NCBI GenBank assembly: GCA_903909815.1
Contig: CAIVXG010000014.1
Span: forward strand, 62,001-126,000
Length of the DNA: 64,000 nucleotides
Direction: 5' to 3'
DNA from: an uncultured beta proteobacterium
GTDB taxonomy: Bacteria; Pseudomonadota; Gammaproteobacteria; Burkholderiales; Burkholderiaceae_C
The notes below the pieces were generated by a model. The model was given only the letters and a program-made list of their open reading frames with translations, did no database searches and had not been told where the DNA came from. The position numbers were made by a program, and so were the translations under genes. Positions 30,396 to 39,710 of the stretch are shown in pieces (position 1 is the stretch's first letter; each line of letters begins with the position of its first letter).

Positions 30396-31571
30396 TCAAA
30401 GCGCCTGTCGCAGCCTGGCAATGCCCTCTTCGATCTTTGCCACATCTGCCGTGGCAAAGCTCAGCCGCAGGGTCGACGGGTCTGGGTCATGCGCGTAGAA
30501 CGGCGCGCCCGGGACAAAGGCCACCAACTTCTCGATGGCACGTTTGGCAAAATCGGCGGCGTTGCGACCCTGAGTCAAACGGGCCCAGAAGAACATGCCG
30601 CCCTGCGGCGCGTTGAATTCAATCGCGTCACCCAAGTCGCGCTTCAAACACTGCGCCATGGTTTGGGCCCGATGCGCGTAGACGGCACGCACCTTGTCCA
30701 GCGTGGGATGCAACCGTCCCAGCGTAAGGTAGTGCGCGGCAGTGGCCTGCGTCAGGTTGCTGGTGTGGGCGTCGCTGAACTGTTTGCACATCGTGGCCTT
30801 GGCCAGCAGTTGCGCCGGAGCAATCATCCAGCCCACGCGCAACCCCGGTGAGAGGATCTTGCTGAAGGAGCCGCAATGCGCAAGCCATTCCCTGCTGCCA
30901 GGAACCTGCTCGCTCAGGGCCAGGAGCGAAGGCGGCGGCGGCGCGCCGAAATACAACTCTCCATAGGGGTCGTCTTCCACCACCAGCGTCTGTGTGCGTG
31001 CCGCGATCTCCAGAATGCGCAGGCGCCGCTCCCGGCTCAGGGTGGCGCCACTGGGGTTGCCAAAGGTGGGAATGAGATAGACCAGCTTGGGTTTGTGTTG
31101 CTCGATCAGTTGCTCCAGCACATCGACCTTGACGCCGTCGGCGTCAATCGGCGCGCCCACGATGTCGGCACCGTACAGGCGAAAGCACTGGATCGTGGCC
31201 AGAAACGTGGGCGCTTCCACGATCACCTTGTCGCCGGGCGAAATCATTGTTTTGCCAATCAGGTCCAGCGCCTGCTGGCTGCCAGTCGTGACGATCAGGC
31301 CATCGGGGGTGACCTGGCTGCCCTTGTCCGCCATGAAGGCACTGATGCCTTCACGCAGGGGCTGCCAGCCCTCTGTGGCCCCGTATTGCAGCACGGCACC
31401 CGGCTGATTAGCTAGCACCGCTGCTGTGGCCTCGCGTATGCCCTCCACATCGAACAGCGCGGGGTCGGGGAAACCACCGGCGAAGCTGATGATGCCGGGC
31501 TTTCCCAGCAGTTTGAAGAGTTCACGGATAGCCGAGGTTTCGATGGCGTCCAGGCGATTGGCAAATTTCAT
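30396..31571 (-). CDS. PLP-dependent aminotransferase, class I/II (2-aminoadipate type)
   Basis: A 391-residue fold-type I aminotransferase. It has the N-terminal ISFAGGFPDPALF, the YGATEGWQPLREGI and the PLP lysine in CGSFSKILSPGLRVGWM. These are typical of the LysN/ARO8-like group (2-aminoadipate, aromatic or branched-chain amino acid aminotransferases) often annotated near GntR-type fusions, but there is no DNA-binding domain here. Substrate cannot be decided. It is followed by the tRNA-Arg gene on the same strand. Confidence 0.88.
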   Translation of the reverse strand: MKFANRLDAIETSAIRELFKLLGKPGIISFAGGFPDPALFDVEGIREATAAVLANQPGAVLQYGATEGWQPLREGISAFMADKGSQVTPDGLIVTTGSQQALDLIGKTMISPGDKVIVEAPTFLATIQCFRLYGADIVGAPIDADGVKVDVLEQLIEQHKPKLVYLIPTFGNPSGATLSRERRLRILEIAARTQTLVVEDDPYGELYFGAPPPPSLLALSEQVPGSREWLAHCGSFSKILSPGLRVGWMIAPAQLLAKATMCKQFSDAHTSNLTQATAAHYLTLGRLHPTLDKVRAVYAHRAQTMAQCLKRDLGDAIEFNAPQGGMFFWARLTQGRNAADFAKRAIEKLVAFVPGAPFYAHDPDPSTLRLSFATADVAKIEEGIARLRQAL

Positions 31572-31605
31572 GGTGCGTGGGGTTGCTATAAATGCTCTGA
31601 TTGGA

Positions 31606-33252
31606 TCACGGCGCCAGCAAGGGCAGTGGCTGTCCGTGAGCGGCAGGAGGAGCGCTCACGCCCAAGTGCTGTGCCAAGGTGGGTGCGAGGTCGATCATAT
31701 CGACCCGCGTATCGATGCGTCCGGGTCGGATCCAGCGCGGGCCGTAGAACAGCAGCGGCACCTGAGTATCCGTGGGATAGGGCGAGCCGTGGGTGCTGCC
31801 ACTGGCACCCGAACCCAGCATCCACCAGGGTTTGAGCACGAACGCCAGATCCACCGGCACGTCGCGACTGAACGACTTTTGCATGGCCTCAAAGAAAGGC
31901 GCACCCGCGCGACTGCCGTCCTCCAATTCGCGCCGCGTATAGGCCACGGCAACGCCCGGCGCCGCCAGCATCAGGCTGCGGGCCGCATCAGAAACCAGGT
32001 CGAGGTCCAAGCCTTTTTGTGCAATCAGGCGCTTGTTCAACTGCATCCCCGGCCCAGAAAAATGGAGCGCCCATTGACCTACGCCAAAACGCTTTTCCAA
32101 ACCCTGATTCAGCAGACCCAGCAGCAGCGCCGGATTCAGACGGCCCGCATCGCGCCCCAGCGTTGCGCTGTATTCCGGCGCCGGCATAAAGCCATGATCG
32201 GCGCTCAAAACCGCGATGTAATTTTCCTGGCCCACGGCGGCGTCGAGATCGCGAAAAAAGCCCTGGAGCAAGCGGTCCAGTTGCAACAGATGGTCGTGCG
32301 AAATGCGCGACTCGGCGCTGAACGCGTGGTTCACATAGTCGTGGCCCGACAGACTTATGGCCAGAATATCGGGCACGTCGCGCTGGCCCAGTGCTTCACC
32401 TGCGATCGCGGCACGGGCGAAGTCCAGCGTCATGGCGTCGCCGAAGGGGCTGCGCAACAGGTCGCTGTAAAAACGCGGGCCAGGTGCATCGTCATGCGCA
32501 CCGAACAACATCGGAAGTTTTCCGCCACCAAGAGGAAACCACTTTTGCCCGTCGGGCAAAGAGCGCCCATAAGCCGATTCCGGCAGCAAGGGCTTCCATT
32601 CCGAGTTGAAGTAACGATTGGCTTCCCGCCTTGCGTTGAACTCGGTCACCCAGCGCGGGTGCTGCGCCATGTAGTAGGTACTGGAGGCAAAAGCGCCGTC
32701 CGACGCCATGTAGATGTAGGCCGTTCCGGTCTTGCCCGCCAGCAATATCGCCGCCCGATCCTTGCCGGACACGGAAATCACCTTGGCGCCTGGATAAGCG
32801 CGCCTGAGCACGTCGCCCACCGTTTGCACGCGCAAGTTCTTGGGGCTGGTGCCGTCCAGCGCATAGGTCTTGTGCCCGATGTAGGTGGCAGACACGTCGG
32901 CCATGCAGTACTGCGCTTCGCCGATGTTCGGGTCCCGCCATTCGTTGCCGATGATGCCGGTGCTGCTGGGCGTCGCGCCCGTGAGCAGCGTGGCGTGCCC
33001 CGGCGCTGTGACCGTGTACGCATGCCCGTAATGGGCCTGGGAAAACCAGGCGCCGCGGTCCAGAAACCGGGCCAGGCCGTCGTTCGAGAGTTGGTCGCGG
33101 TAGGCCAGCACCTGGCGCTGCGGCAGGCCATCTACCACCAGCAGCACGATCAGTTTTGGCTTCGAAATCGGCGCGAAATCGGCTGCCATCGCTGCATTGC
33201 AAAGTGTGAGCAGCAGCGCCAGCGCCAGGTGCCGGGTGAGCAGGAAATTCAT
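31606..33252 (-). CDS. Exported alkaline-phosphatase-superfamily phosphodiesterase/phosphatase
   Basis: A 548-residue secreted metalloenzyme. Signal peptide at residues 1-23 (ending NAAMA). Metal and nucleophile motifs: LIVLLVVDGLP (first aspartate), GHATLLTGATPSSTGI (threonine nucleophile), LSLSGHDYVNHAF, VLSADHGFMPAPEY and the C-terminal GSTHGSPYPTDTQVPLLFYG. This resembles PafA-like phosphate-irrepressible alkaline phosphatases and nucleotide pyrophosphatase/phosphodiesterases. It may help release phosphate from organic esters in the periplasm. pepF-like gene lies 18 bp upstream in the same direction. Confidence 0.87.
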   Translation of the reverse strand: MNFLLTRHLALALLLTLCNAAMAADFAPISKPKLIVLLVVDGLPQRQVLAYRDQLSNDGLARFLDRGAWFSQAHYGHAYTVTAPGHATLLTGATPSSTGIIGNEWRDPNIGEAQYCMADVSATYIGHKTYALDGTSPKNLRVQTVGDVLRRAYPGAKVISVSGKDRAAILLAGKTGTAYIYMASDGAFASSTYYMAQHPRWVTEFNARREANRYFNSEWKPLLPESAYGRSLPDGQKWFPLGGGKLPMLFGAHDDAPGPRFYSDLLRSPFGDAMTLDFARAAIAGEALGQRDVPDILAISLSGHDYVNHAFSAESRISHDHLLQLDRLLQGFFRDLDAAVGQENYIAVLSADHGFMPAPEYSATLGRDAGRLNPALLLGLLNQGLEKRFGVGQWALHFSGPGMQLNKRLIAQKGLDLDLVSDAARSLMLAAPGVAVAYTRRELEDGSRAGAPFFEAMQKSFSRDVPVDLAFVLKPWWMLGSGASGSTHGSPYPTDTQVPLLFYGPRWIRPGRIDTRVDMIDLAPTLAQHLGVSAPPAAHGQPLPLLAP

Positions 33253-33270
33253 GCGTTCGGGGCTGCGTGG

Positions 33271-35127
33271 TCAGTGTCGGGTCGCCAGGATCGATTCGAT
33301 CTGGTCCATGATGGCATTCATGCGCGCCACCAAGGCCTGATACGGCGCTGGAGTCGCCAGATCGACACCCGCCTCCTTCACCAGCTCGTAGGGATAACGC
33401 GAACCGCCCGCGCGCAGAATGTTGAGATAGCGCTGCCGCACGCCGGACTGGTCCTGCAGGATTTGGCTGGCGAACATATTGCCAGCGGCGATGGAAGTAG
33501 CGTACTGAAACACGTAGAAACGGTTGTAGAAATGCGGCACGAAGGCCCACTCGACGGTGTACAAGTCATCAATTTTGACCACGCCTTGCTTGTCGCCGTG
33601 GTAACGCTTGAGGATGTCGCCATAGATCGTGCTGATGGCCTCACCGGTCAAGGACTCGCCCCGGTCCACGCGGGCGTGGAGTTCGCGTTCAAAGTCGGCA
33701 AACATCGCCTGACGGAAGAACGTGCCGCGCAGATTCTCCAGTTGTGAGCCCAGGTACACCAGTCTTTGGTCGTCGTTCCTGGCAATCTTCAGCATATGGT
33801 CCAGCAGCAGCACCTCGTTCGTGGTGGAAGCGATTTCAGCCGTGAACGTGGGGTAGTCAGCCGTGACAAAGGGCTGCGCCCTGTTCGCCAGATAGGAATG
33901 CATGGCATGACCCCATTCGTGCGCCAGCGTGGACACCGATTCGTAGTCGTCGTTGTGGTTCAACAGGAGATAGGGATGCACGTCGTAGACCGCGCCGTTC
34001 ATGTATGCGCCGGAGCGCTTTTTCGGGCGCGGGTACACGTCCATCCAGCGGCTGCGCGTACCCAATTCAAGCGCGTGCACGTAGTCCTCGCCCAGCGGCT
34101 TGACTGCGTCCAGCATCAGTTGCGTGCTCAGCGCAATCGGGTAGCGCAGATCGCTTGCCACCAGCGGCGGGTACACGTCGTAGTAGCGCAGCTCGGTCAA
34201 ACCCAGCATCTTTGCGCGCAAGCTGAAGTAGCGGTGCAGGGTCGGCAGATTGGCATTGGCCTGCTCCACCATGGTGTCGTAAACCGAGCGCGGCAGCTTG
34301 TTCGCGTCCAGTGCCTGCGTGAGCGAATCCGGGTAGTGGCGCACCTTGGCATAGACCGAATCGCGCTTCAGCTGTTGGTAAAGGGTGACGCCATAAGTGC
34401 GTTCGAACTCTTTCCATTTGCCCCAGAAGGCGTCGAACACGCGCTTGCGATCAGTGCGGTTGCTCAGGACGCGCAAGCGCTCATAGGCGCTTTGATCGAC
34501 CAGCACCTCGCTGCCGTCCGACAGTTTCACGCTGGGCCATGGCATATCCGCGTCCGAGAGCGTGGAGTAGACCGACCCTGCCGCGTTGGTTGCCATGCCA
34601 AATTGGGCGATCAACTCCTCGCCCTTTCGGTCCAGCGTGTGCGCAGCGGTCCGCAAAATGTCGTCCAGCGGATGGCGGTAGATCGCGAGCGACTTGTCCT
34701 GACGCAGCAGACTGTCCACTTTGACGCGGCCCATGTGCAGGATCTCGGGATTGAAGAACGAACTGGCTTCATCCACGCCGCTGCTCAACACATCGGCGCG
34801 CTGCTTCAAGTCCTGGCCCCGTGGCAGACCCGTGTCTTCATCGTTCGTTTGCGATGCATATGCGCCCAGGCGGATCGAGCGCTTGAGCACCTCTGCATTC
34901 AGATCCATGCAGGTCTTGAAGCGGCCAACGGAATCCGCCAAGTGGCCGCTGCATTGCGCCAGGGCAGGCAACTGCTGAGCGAGTTTGAGCGCGTCCCGGT
35001 CCCAGTCCGCCTGCGTCGCGTACAGATCAAGGAGGTTCCATCGGTCGGGGTCCGACTCCGCACCCAAACTCCATGCAGGCACGGCCGCCAGCAGCGTGAT
35101 CAGACTGATTCTTGCAAAAATCTTCAT
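33271..35127 (-). CDS. Oligoendopeptidase F-like M3 metallopeptidase with signal peptide
   Basis: A zinc peptidase of family M3B cleaving oligopeptides. The 618-residue protein shows the catalytic HEWGH (H403, E404, H407) followed by the usual downstream glutamate in FTAEIASTTNEV. The family is usually cytoplasmic. Here residues 1-24 (MKIFARISLITLLAAVPAWSLGAE) form a clear signal peptide, so export is likely. Start at 35127 chosen over 35133 because the basic residue then lies at the very N-terminus. It sits upstream of the exported phosphatase in the same direction, and both may act on periplasmic nutrients. Confidence 0.9.
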   Translation of the reverse strand: MKIFARISLITLLAAVPAWSLGAESDPDRWNLLDLYATQADWDRDALKLAQQLPALAQCSGHLADSVGRFKTCMDLNAEVLKRSIRLGAYASQTNDEDTGLPRGQDLKQRADVLSSGVDEASSFFNPEILHMGRVKVDSLLRQDKSLAIYRHPLDDILRTAAHTLDRKGEELIAQFGMATNAAGSVYSTLSDADMPWPSVKLSDGSEVLVDQSAYERLRVLSNRTDRKRVFDAFWGKWKEFERTYGVTLYQQLKRDSVYAKVRHYPDSLTQALDANKLPRSVYDTMVEQANANLPTLHRYFSLRAKMLGLTELRYYDVYPPLVASDLRYPIALSTQLMLDAVKPLGEDYVHALELGTRSRWMDVYPRPKKRSGAYMNGAVYDVHPYLLLNHNDDYESVSTLAHEWGHAMHSYLANRAQPFVTADYPTFTAEIASTTNEVLLLDHMLKIARNDDQRLVYLGSQLENLRGTFFRQAMFADFERELHARVDRGESLTGEAISTIYGDILKRYHGDKQGVVKIDDLYTVEWAFVPHFYNRFYVFQYATSIAAGNMFASQILQDQSGVRQRYLNILRAGGSRYPYELVKEAGVDLATPAPYQALVARMNAIMDQIESILATRH

Positions 35128-35206
35128 GGACAAGGGTTCTCGCTGAATGTGGTGCGCGACGCATTCGAGTGCCGCCCCGGATTGTGCCCTGAAGCGACCC
35201 CCTCGC

Positions 35207-35212
35207 TATAAT
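35207..35212 (+). promoter_or_regulatory. Candidate -10 element of gloB
   Basis: A consensus TATAAT lies 11 bp before the gloB ATG, so the transcript would have a very short leader. The -35 is weak (TTGTGC at 35182-35187, 19-bp spacer). The same 14-mer CGCTATAATTTGAG recurs ahead of tRNA-Asn at 46719. Confidence 0.5.
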
Positions 35213-35222
35213 TTGAGCACCC

Positions 35223-35993
35223 ATGAAGCTCCTTGCACTCCCGGCCTTTTCTGATAATTACATCTGGCTGCTGCATGACAAGGGGCGCGCTGTGGTCGTT
35301 GATCCGGGCCAGGCACAACCGGTGTTGGACGCATTGGAGCGCGAACACCTCCAGTTGGAAGCAATTCTGATCACGCATCACCATGCTGATCATGTCGGCG
35401 GTGTTCAATCCCTGCGCGAACAGACCGCAGCCAAGGTCTACGGCCCGGAGCGTGAGACCATGCCCGAGCCGCTGGCACGTCTGCACGCTGGGGACGGGGT
35501 TCAGGCGCTGGGCTTGGAATTCCGGGTGATCGACGTGCCCGGACACACGGCCGGCCACATTGCCTACTTCTGCGCTGCCCCTGCAGGCCTGGATCCGATC
35601 CTGTTTTGCGGCGACACCCTCTTCTCCGGCGGTTGCGGTCGTTTGTTCGAGGGAACTCCCGAGCAAATGCTGGCGTCGCTGGATGCGCTGGCCGCATTGC
35701 CGCCAGCCACGCAGGTATGCTGCGCCCACGAATACACCCTCTCCAACCTGAAATTTGCGCGTGCCGTGGAGCCCGGTAATGCCGATTTGACCCGCTACAT
35801 CGCACACTGTGAAGACCTGCGCAGCAGAAATGTTCCGACCCTGCCCTCGCATATTTCGTTGGAGCTACAAATCAACCCCTTCCTGCGCACCCGCGTCCCT
35901 GCCGTGATCGCTGCCGCCGAGCGCATCGACCCGTCGGCGCGCGGTCCGTCGGGGCACTTGGCGGCACTACGCCAATGGAAAAATCAGTTTTGA
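35223..35993 (+). CDS. gloB: Hydroxyacylglutathione hydrolase (glyoxalase II)
   Basis: Hydrolyses S-lactoylglutathione to lactate and glutathione, completing methylglyoxal detoxification. The 256-residue metallo-beta-lactamase fold has the dinuclear metal motif THHHADHVGG, the bridging aspartate region CGDTLFSGGCGR and the histidine in CCAHEYTLSN. The C-terminal glutathione-binding part NPFLRTRVPAV is present. The 3' end overlaps mltD by 19 nt. Confidence 0.95.
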   Translation: MKLLALPAFSDNYIWLLHDKGRAVVVDPGQAQPVLDALEREHLQLEAILITHHHADHVGGVQSLREQTAAKVYGPERETMPEPLARLHAGDGVQALGLEFRVIDVPGHTAGHIAYFCAAPAGLDPILFCGDTLFSGGCGRLFEGTPEQMLASLDALAALPPATQVCCAHEYTLSNLKFARAVEPGNADLTRYIAHCEDLRSRNVPTLPSHISLELQINPFLRTRVPAVIAAAERIDPSARGPSGHLAALRQWKNQF

Positions 35994-37525
35994 ACAAATT
36001 TCTTCTCGTTTTTGGCGCTGTGAGCAGCCTGTGGCTCGCGGGTTGCGCCGTCATCGCTCCCACTGTTTCGTCCGTCTCAACGCCCTCTGCGTCCAACCCG
36101 AATACGACGAACCCCGCGGCGCCACAAGCGGCATCGACCGCAGTCGCGGCCAAACATCAAGCGCTCATCCCACAGGGTCCACTGCAACCCATCACGGCGG
36201 CCGAAGCCGCCTCGCTGGGCGTGGCGCGCCTGACGGCACCGGCCGACCTGTGGGAGCGCATCCGCCGCGGCTTTGCCATGCCGGATCTGGAAGGGCCCCT
36301 GGTGCTGGACCGCGAGCAGTGGTATGCCACGCGGCCCGACTACATGTTTCGCATGACCGAGCGCTCGAATAAATACCTGTTCCACATCGTCGAGGAACTG
36401 GAACGGCGCAACATGCCGACGGAGCTGGCACTGTTGCCTTTCATCGAAAGTGCGTTTAACCCGCAAGCCGTGTCCAGCGCCAAGGCCGCGGGCATGTGGC
36501 AGTTCATGCCCAGCACCGGCAAGAACTTCGACCTCAAGCAGAACGCTTTTCGTGACGACCGGCGCGACGTGCTGGCGTCCACCCGGGCCGCGTTGGACTA
36601 CCTGCAAAAACTCTATGGCATGTTTGGCGACTGGCAATTGGCGCTGGCCGCCTACAACTGGGGCGAAGGCAGCGTGGGCCGCGCCATCGCCAAGAACCAG
36701 CACAAGGGTTTGGGCACGAGCTACAGCGATCTTGTCATGCCCATGGAGACACGCTTTTATGTACCCAAGCTGCAGGCCGTGAAGAACATCGTGGCTCGTC
36801 CCAAAGCCTTCAACGCGAGCCTGCCTGACATCGGCAATCACCCCTACTTCCAGACTGTCGACATCCGACGCGACATCGACGTGGCGCTTGCGGCCAAGCT
36901 GGCGGAAGTGTCGATGGAGGACTTCAAGGCACTCAATCCCTCTGCCAGCCGCCCCGTCATCCTGGCAGCAGGCACACCGCAGATCCTGCTGCCCTGGGAC
37001 AACGCTGCCATTTTCGAACGTAATCTGCAGGGCTATGCGGGCGGTCGATTGGCCACCTGGACGGTGTGGATTGTTCCGATGGCGATGCAGCCACGCCAGG
37101 CCGCGCTGCGCATCGGCATGGCGGAGGCTGACCTGCGCGCCGTGAACAACATCCCGCAGCGCGTCACGATCAAGGCCGGCTCCACCCTGCTGGTGCCGCG
37201 CGCGGCGAGTGTGCAGGCAGATGTGACCGAGCATGTGGCCGAGACCGGACAAGTCTCCCTGTCGCGCGATGCGGCCCTGCAGCGCAGCGTGGTGAAAGCG
37301 GGAAAGAAGGAAACCGTCGCCAGCATCGCCAAGCGTTATCGGGTCAGCGCCAGCAATGTGGCCGAGTGGAATAATGTCAGTGCCACGGCAGCGTTTGCGC
37401 CCGGCCAGCAGGTCGTGCTGTTCACTCCAGTCAAAGCCAAGCTCACGGGCAAGTCCGGCCCCCACAAAACGGCAAAGGCCGGCCCGCGCAAGAAGACAGG
37501 GAAAACCCCTGCCACCAAGCGCTGA
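35975..37525 (+). CDS. mltD: Membrane-bound lytic murein transglycosylase D with LysM
   Basis: A 516-residue lipoprotein cleaving peptidoglycan glycan strands. The lipobox LAGC is at residues about 21-24. A GH23 domain (residues about 120-270) has the catalytic glutamate in FIESAFNPQAVSSAKAAGMW and AAYNWGEGSVGRAI. A C-terminal LysM-like repeat (about 430-475, VKAGKKETVASIAKRYRVSA) binds glycan, and the tail is Lys-rich. The start overlaps gloB by 19 nt, so the two are co-expressed. Confidence 0.92.
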   Translation: MEKSVLNKFLLVFGAVSSLWLAGCAVIAPTVSSVSTPSASNPNTTNPAAPQAASTAVAAKHQALIPQGPLQPITAAEAASLGVARLTAPADLWERIRRGFAMPDLEGPLVLDREQWYATRPDYMFRMTERSNKYLFHIVEELERRNMPTELALLPFIESAFNPQAVSSAKAAGMWQFMPSTGKNFDLKQNAFRDDRRDVLASTRAALDYLQKLYGMFGDWQLALAAYNWGEGSVGRAIAKNQHKGLGTSYSDLVMPMETRFYVPKLQAVKNIVARPKAFNASLPDIGNHPYFQTVDIRRDIDVALAAKLAEVSMEDFKALNPSASRPVILAAGTPQILLPWDNAAIFERNLQGYAGGRLATWTVWIVPMAMQPRQAALRIGMAEADLRAVNNIPQRVTIKAGSTLLVPRAASVQADVTEHVAETGQVSLSRDAALQRSVVKAGKKETVASIAKRYRVSASNVAEWNNVSATAAFAPGQQVVLFTPVKAKLTGKSGPHKTAKAGPRKKTGKTPATKR

Positions 37526-37554
37526 TGCGTCAACATAAACCCAAGGAAAACACC

Positions 37555-38004
37555 ATGCTCAAGCTCCTGATCGCTGTGGACGGCTCGGAACTCTCGCTGG
37601 ACGCAGTGCGCCATGCCCTGTCGCTGGTACAGGCGGGACTGCGTGCCACTCTGCTGTTGGCCAATGTGCAGGAAAGCGCCACGCTGTACGAGATCGTGGT
37701 GGCACATGACCCGCTGGTGCTGCAGGAAGTCAGCCTGGGAGCCGGCAGCCATCAGTTGGGCGCTGCGCAGGACCTGGTGCAGGCAGCCGGGGTCGAGTTC
37801 GAGAGCGTGGTGGAATCGGGCGACCCGGTGAACACCCTGCTCGACATGGCGGAGCGCTTTGCCGTCGATGCCATCATCGTCGGCGCCAAGGGTCACGGCA
37901 ACCTGCGTGGCGCCTTGATGGGCTCGGTATCGCAACAACTCGTCAACTCAAGCCCGTTCCCGGTGACGGTGGTGAAGCACGCCGAGGCGCAAACGCCAGC
38001 CTGA
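37555..38004 (+). CDS. Universal stress protein family (UspA-like)
   Basis: A single-domain Usp of 149 residues. The N-terminus is LKLLIAVDGSELSLDAV. The ATP-binding signature G-2x-G-9x-G-S is seen in GAKGHGNLRGALMGSVS, so it probably binds nucleotide. AAGGAAA precedes ATG 37555, and the frame upstream lies in the 29-bp gap after mltD. Its role is stress adaptation in a general sense. Confidence 0.92.
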   Translation: MLKLLIAVDGSELSLDAVRHALSLVQAGLRATLLLANVQESATLYEIVVAHDPLVLQEVSLGAGSHQLGAAQDLVQAAGVEFESVVESGDPVNTLLDMAERFAVDAIIVGAKGHGNLRGALMGSVSQQLVNSSPFPVTVVKHAEAQTPA

Positions 38005-38033
38005 CTTTCTCCTTGTTGCGCGAGATTGCACAG

Positions 38034-38879
38034 CTACAGCTTTTCGGTTTCACCCTGGCGCGGTTGCCACTTCATCAAACGCTGTTCCATGGCGCCGACG
38101 ATGCCGTCCAGTACCAGGGCGAAGGCCGTGAGCACGACGATGCCGGCGAACACGGTGTTCACGTCGAACGTGCCCTCGGCTTGCAGGATCAGGTAGCCCA
38201 CGCCGCGCGCCGAGCCCAGGTACTCGCCCACGACCGCGCCGACAAAGGCCAGGCCCACCGAAGTGTGCAGGCTGGAGAAGACCCAGCTGGTGGCGCTGGG
38301 CAGATAAACGGTGCGCAGTAACTGGCGCTGATTTGCGCCCAGCATGCGCGCATTTGCCAGCACCACGGGACTCACTTCCTTCACGCCCTGGTAGACGTTG
38401 AAGAACACCACAAAGAACACCAGCGTCACGGCCAGCGCCACCTTGCTCCAGATGCCCAAGCCAAACCAAAGTGCGAAGATCGGCGCCAGGATCACGCGCG
38501 GCATCGAGTTGGCGGCCTTGATGTAAGGGTCAAGAATCGCGCTGAGCGTGGGCGCCAGAGCCAGCCAAAGGCCGCCGAACAAGCCCATCCCGGTGCCGAT
38601 GAGGAAGGCCAGAACCGTCTCCAGCAGCGTCGTTCCCAGGTGCCGATAAATGTCGGCATTGCCCGGCAATCCTTCCTCGAACAGCGCGCTCGGCGGCAGC
38701 GAGAACGGCATGAACCAGGACCAGACCCGCCCCAGCACCGCCACCGGCTCACCGACAAAGAAGGCCAGTTGCACGTCGCGCGAGGCCAGGTGCCACAGGC
38801 CCAGCATCAACAACAACAGGGCCAACTGCCAGATGCGCAGATTGCGTTCCGAAGGTCTGAGCAATTTCCACATGCTCAT
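38034..38879 (-). CDS. ABC transporter permease, NitT/TauT (SsuC/TauC) type
   Basis: A 281-residue inner-membrane permease with about six transmembrane segments (first at residues 14-30, LRIWQLALLLLMLGLWHLA). The EAA loop is seen in NARMLGANQRQLLRTVYLPSA. It belongs to the family moving sulfonates, nitrate, taurine, pyrimidine precursors or similar. Its ATG overlaps the ATPase stop by 4 nt. Together with the ATPase and binding protein it makes one operon read leftward. Confidence 0.92.
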   Translation of the reverse strand: MSMWKLLRPSERNLRIWQLALLLLMLGLWHLASRDVQLAFFVGEPVAVLGRVWSWFMPFSLPPSALFEEGLPGNADIYRHLGTTLLETVLAFLIGTGMGLFGGLWLALAPTLSAILDPYIKAANSMPRVILAPIFALWFGLGIWSKVALAVTLVFFVVFFNVYQGVKEVSPVVLANARMLGANQRQLLRTVYLPSATSWVFSSLHTSVGLAFVGAVVGEYLGSARGVGYLILQAEGTFDVNTVFAGIVVLTAFALVLDGIVGAMEQRLMKWQPRQGETEKL

Positions 38880-39691
38880 GCCACTTTCTTCAACTGTTGT
38901 GCATAGCCCTTGAGCACTTCGTCGCGCAGCACGTCCCAGATCTGGCGGTGCAGTTCCACAAAGCGCGGTTCGGTCCTCACCTCGGCCACGTTGCGCGGGC
39001 GCGGCAGGTCGATCTCGAATTCGCCCATGGGGTGCGTGCCGGGGCCGGCCGAGAGCACGACCACGCGGTCGCTCATGGCGATGGCCTCGTCCAGATCATG
39101 GGTGATGAAAAGCACGGCCTTCTTCTTGGCCGCCCACAGTTCCAGCACCTCGTTTTCCATCAACTGGCGCGTCTGGATGTCGAGCGCGCTGAAGGGCTCG
39201 TCCATCAGGATGATGTCCGGGTCCAGCACCAACACCTGCGCCAGCGCAGCGCGCTTGCGCATGCCGCCCGACAGTTGATGCGGGTAGCGATCGCCAAAAC
39301 CGCCCAGGCCCACGCGTTCCAGCCAGGATTGCGCCTGCTGCCTCGCCTGGCCATCGGCCACGCCACGGTATTGGAGTCCGGCCATGACGTTGTCCAGCGC
39401 GCTGCGCCAGGGCATCAAGGCTTCGGTCTGAAACATGTAGCCGGCGCGGGCATTGATGCCCTGCAACGGCTGGCCAAAGACCTTGACCGTGCCCGCCGAG
39501 GGTTCCATCAGACCCGCGCCGATGTTGAGCAGTGTGGACTTGCCACAGCCCGTCGGCCCTACGACCGAAACAAATTCGCCCGCGCGAATGCGCAGCGTCG
39601 TGTCGGCCACGGCCGTGTAACGCTGCGCCGCGTTGTCGCGCGAGCGAAAGGTGCAGGAGACGTTGAGAAATTCAAGCGCAAAGTCGGACAT
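38876..39691 (-). CDS. ABC transporter ATP-binding protein, NitT/TauT type
   Basis: A 271-residue ATPase. Walker A is GPTGCGKST, the signature LSGGM, and Walker B IILMDEPFSALD. The C-terminus has DLDEAIAMSDRVVVLSAGPG, typical of SsuB/TauB. ATG 39691 (MSDFALEFLNV) is chosen since the ABC fold starts there; the open frame upstream has no support. It lies 19 bp after the binding-protein gene. Confidence 0.93.
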   Translation of the reverse strand: MSDFALEFLNVSCTFRSRDNAAQRYTAVADTTLRIRAGEFVSVVGPTGCGKSTLLNIGAGLMEPSAGTVKVFGQPLQGINARAGYMFQTEALMPWRSALDNVMAGLQYRGVADGQARQQAQSWLERVGLGGFGDRYPHQLSGGMRKRAALAQVLVLDPDIILMDEPFSALDIQTRQLMENEVLELWAAKKKAVLFITHDLDEAIAMSDRVVVLSAGPGTHPMGEFEIDLPRPRNVAEVRTEPRFVELHRQIWDVLRDEVLKGYAQQLKKVA

Positions 39692-39710
39692 CAAGCAGTT
39701 CCAGCAGGGC

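Noticed and set aside
31426-33747. A 773-codon plus-strand open frame opposite the exported phosphatase
   Set aside because: Shadow of the minus-strand gene, low-complexity, no start signal.
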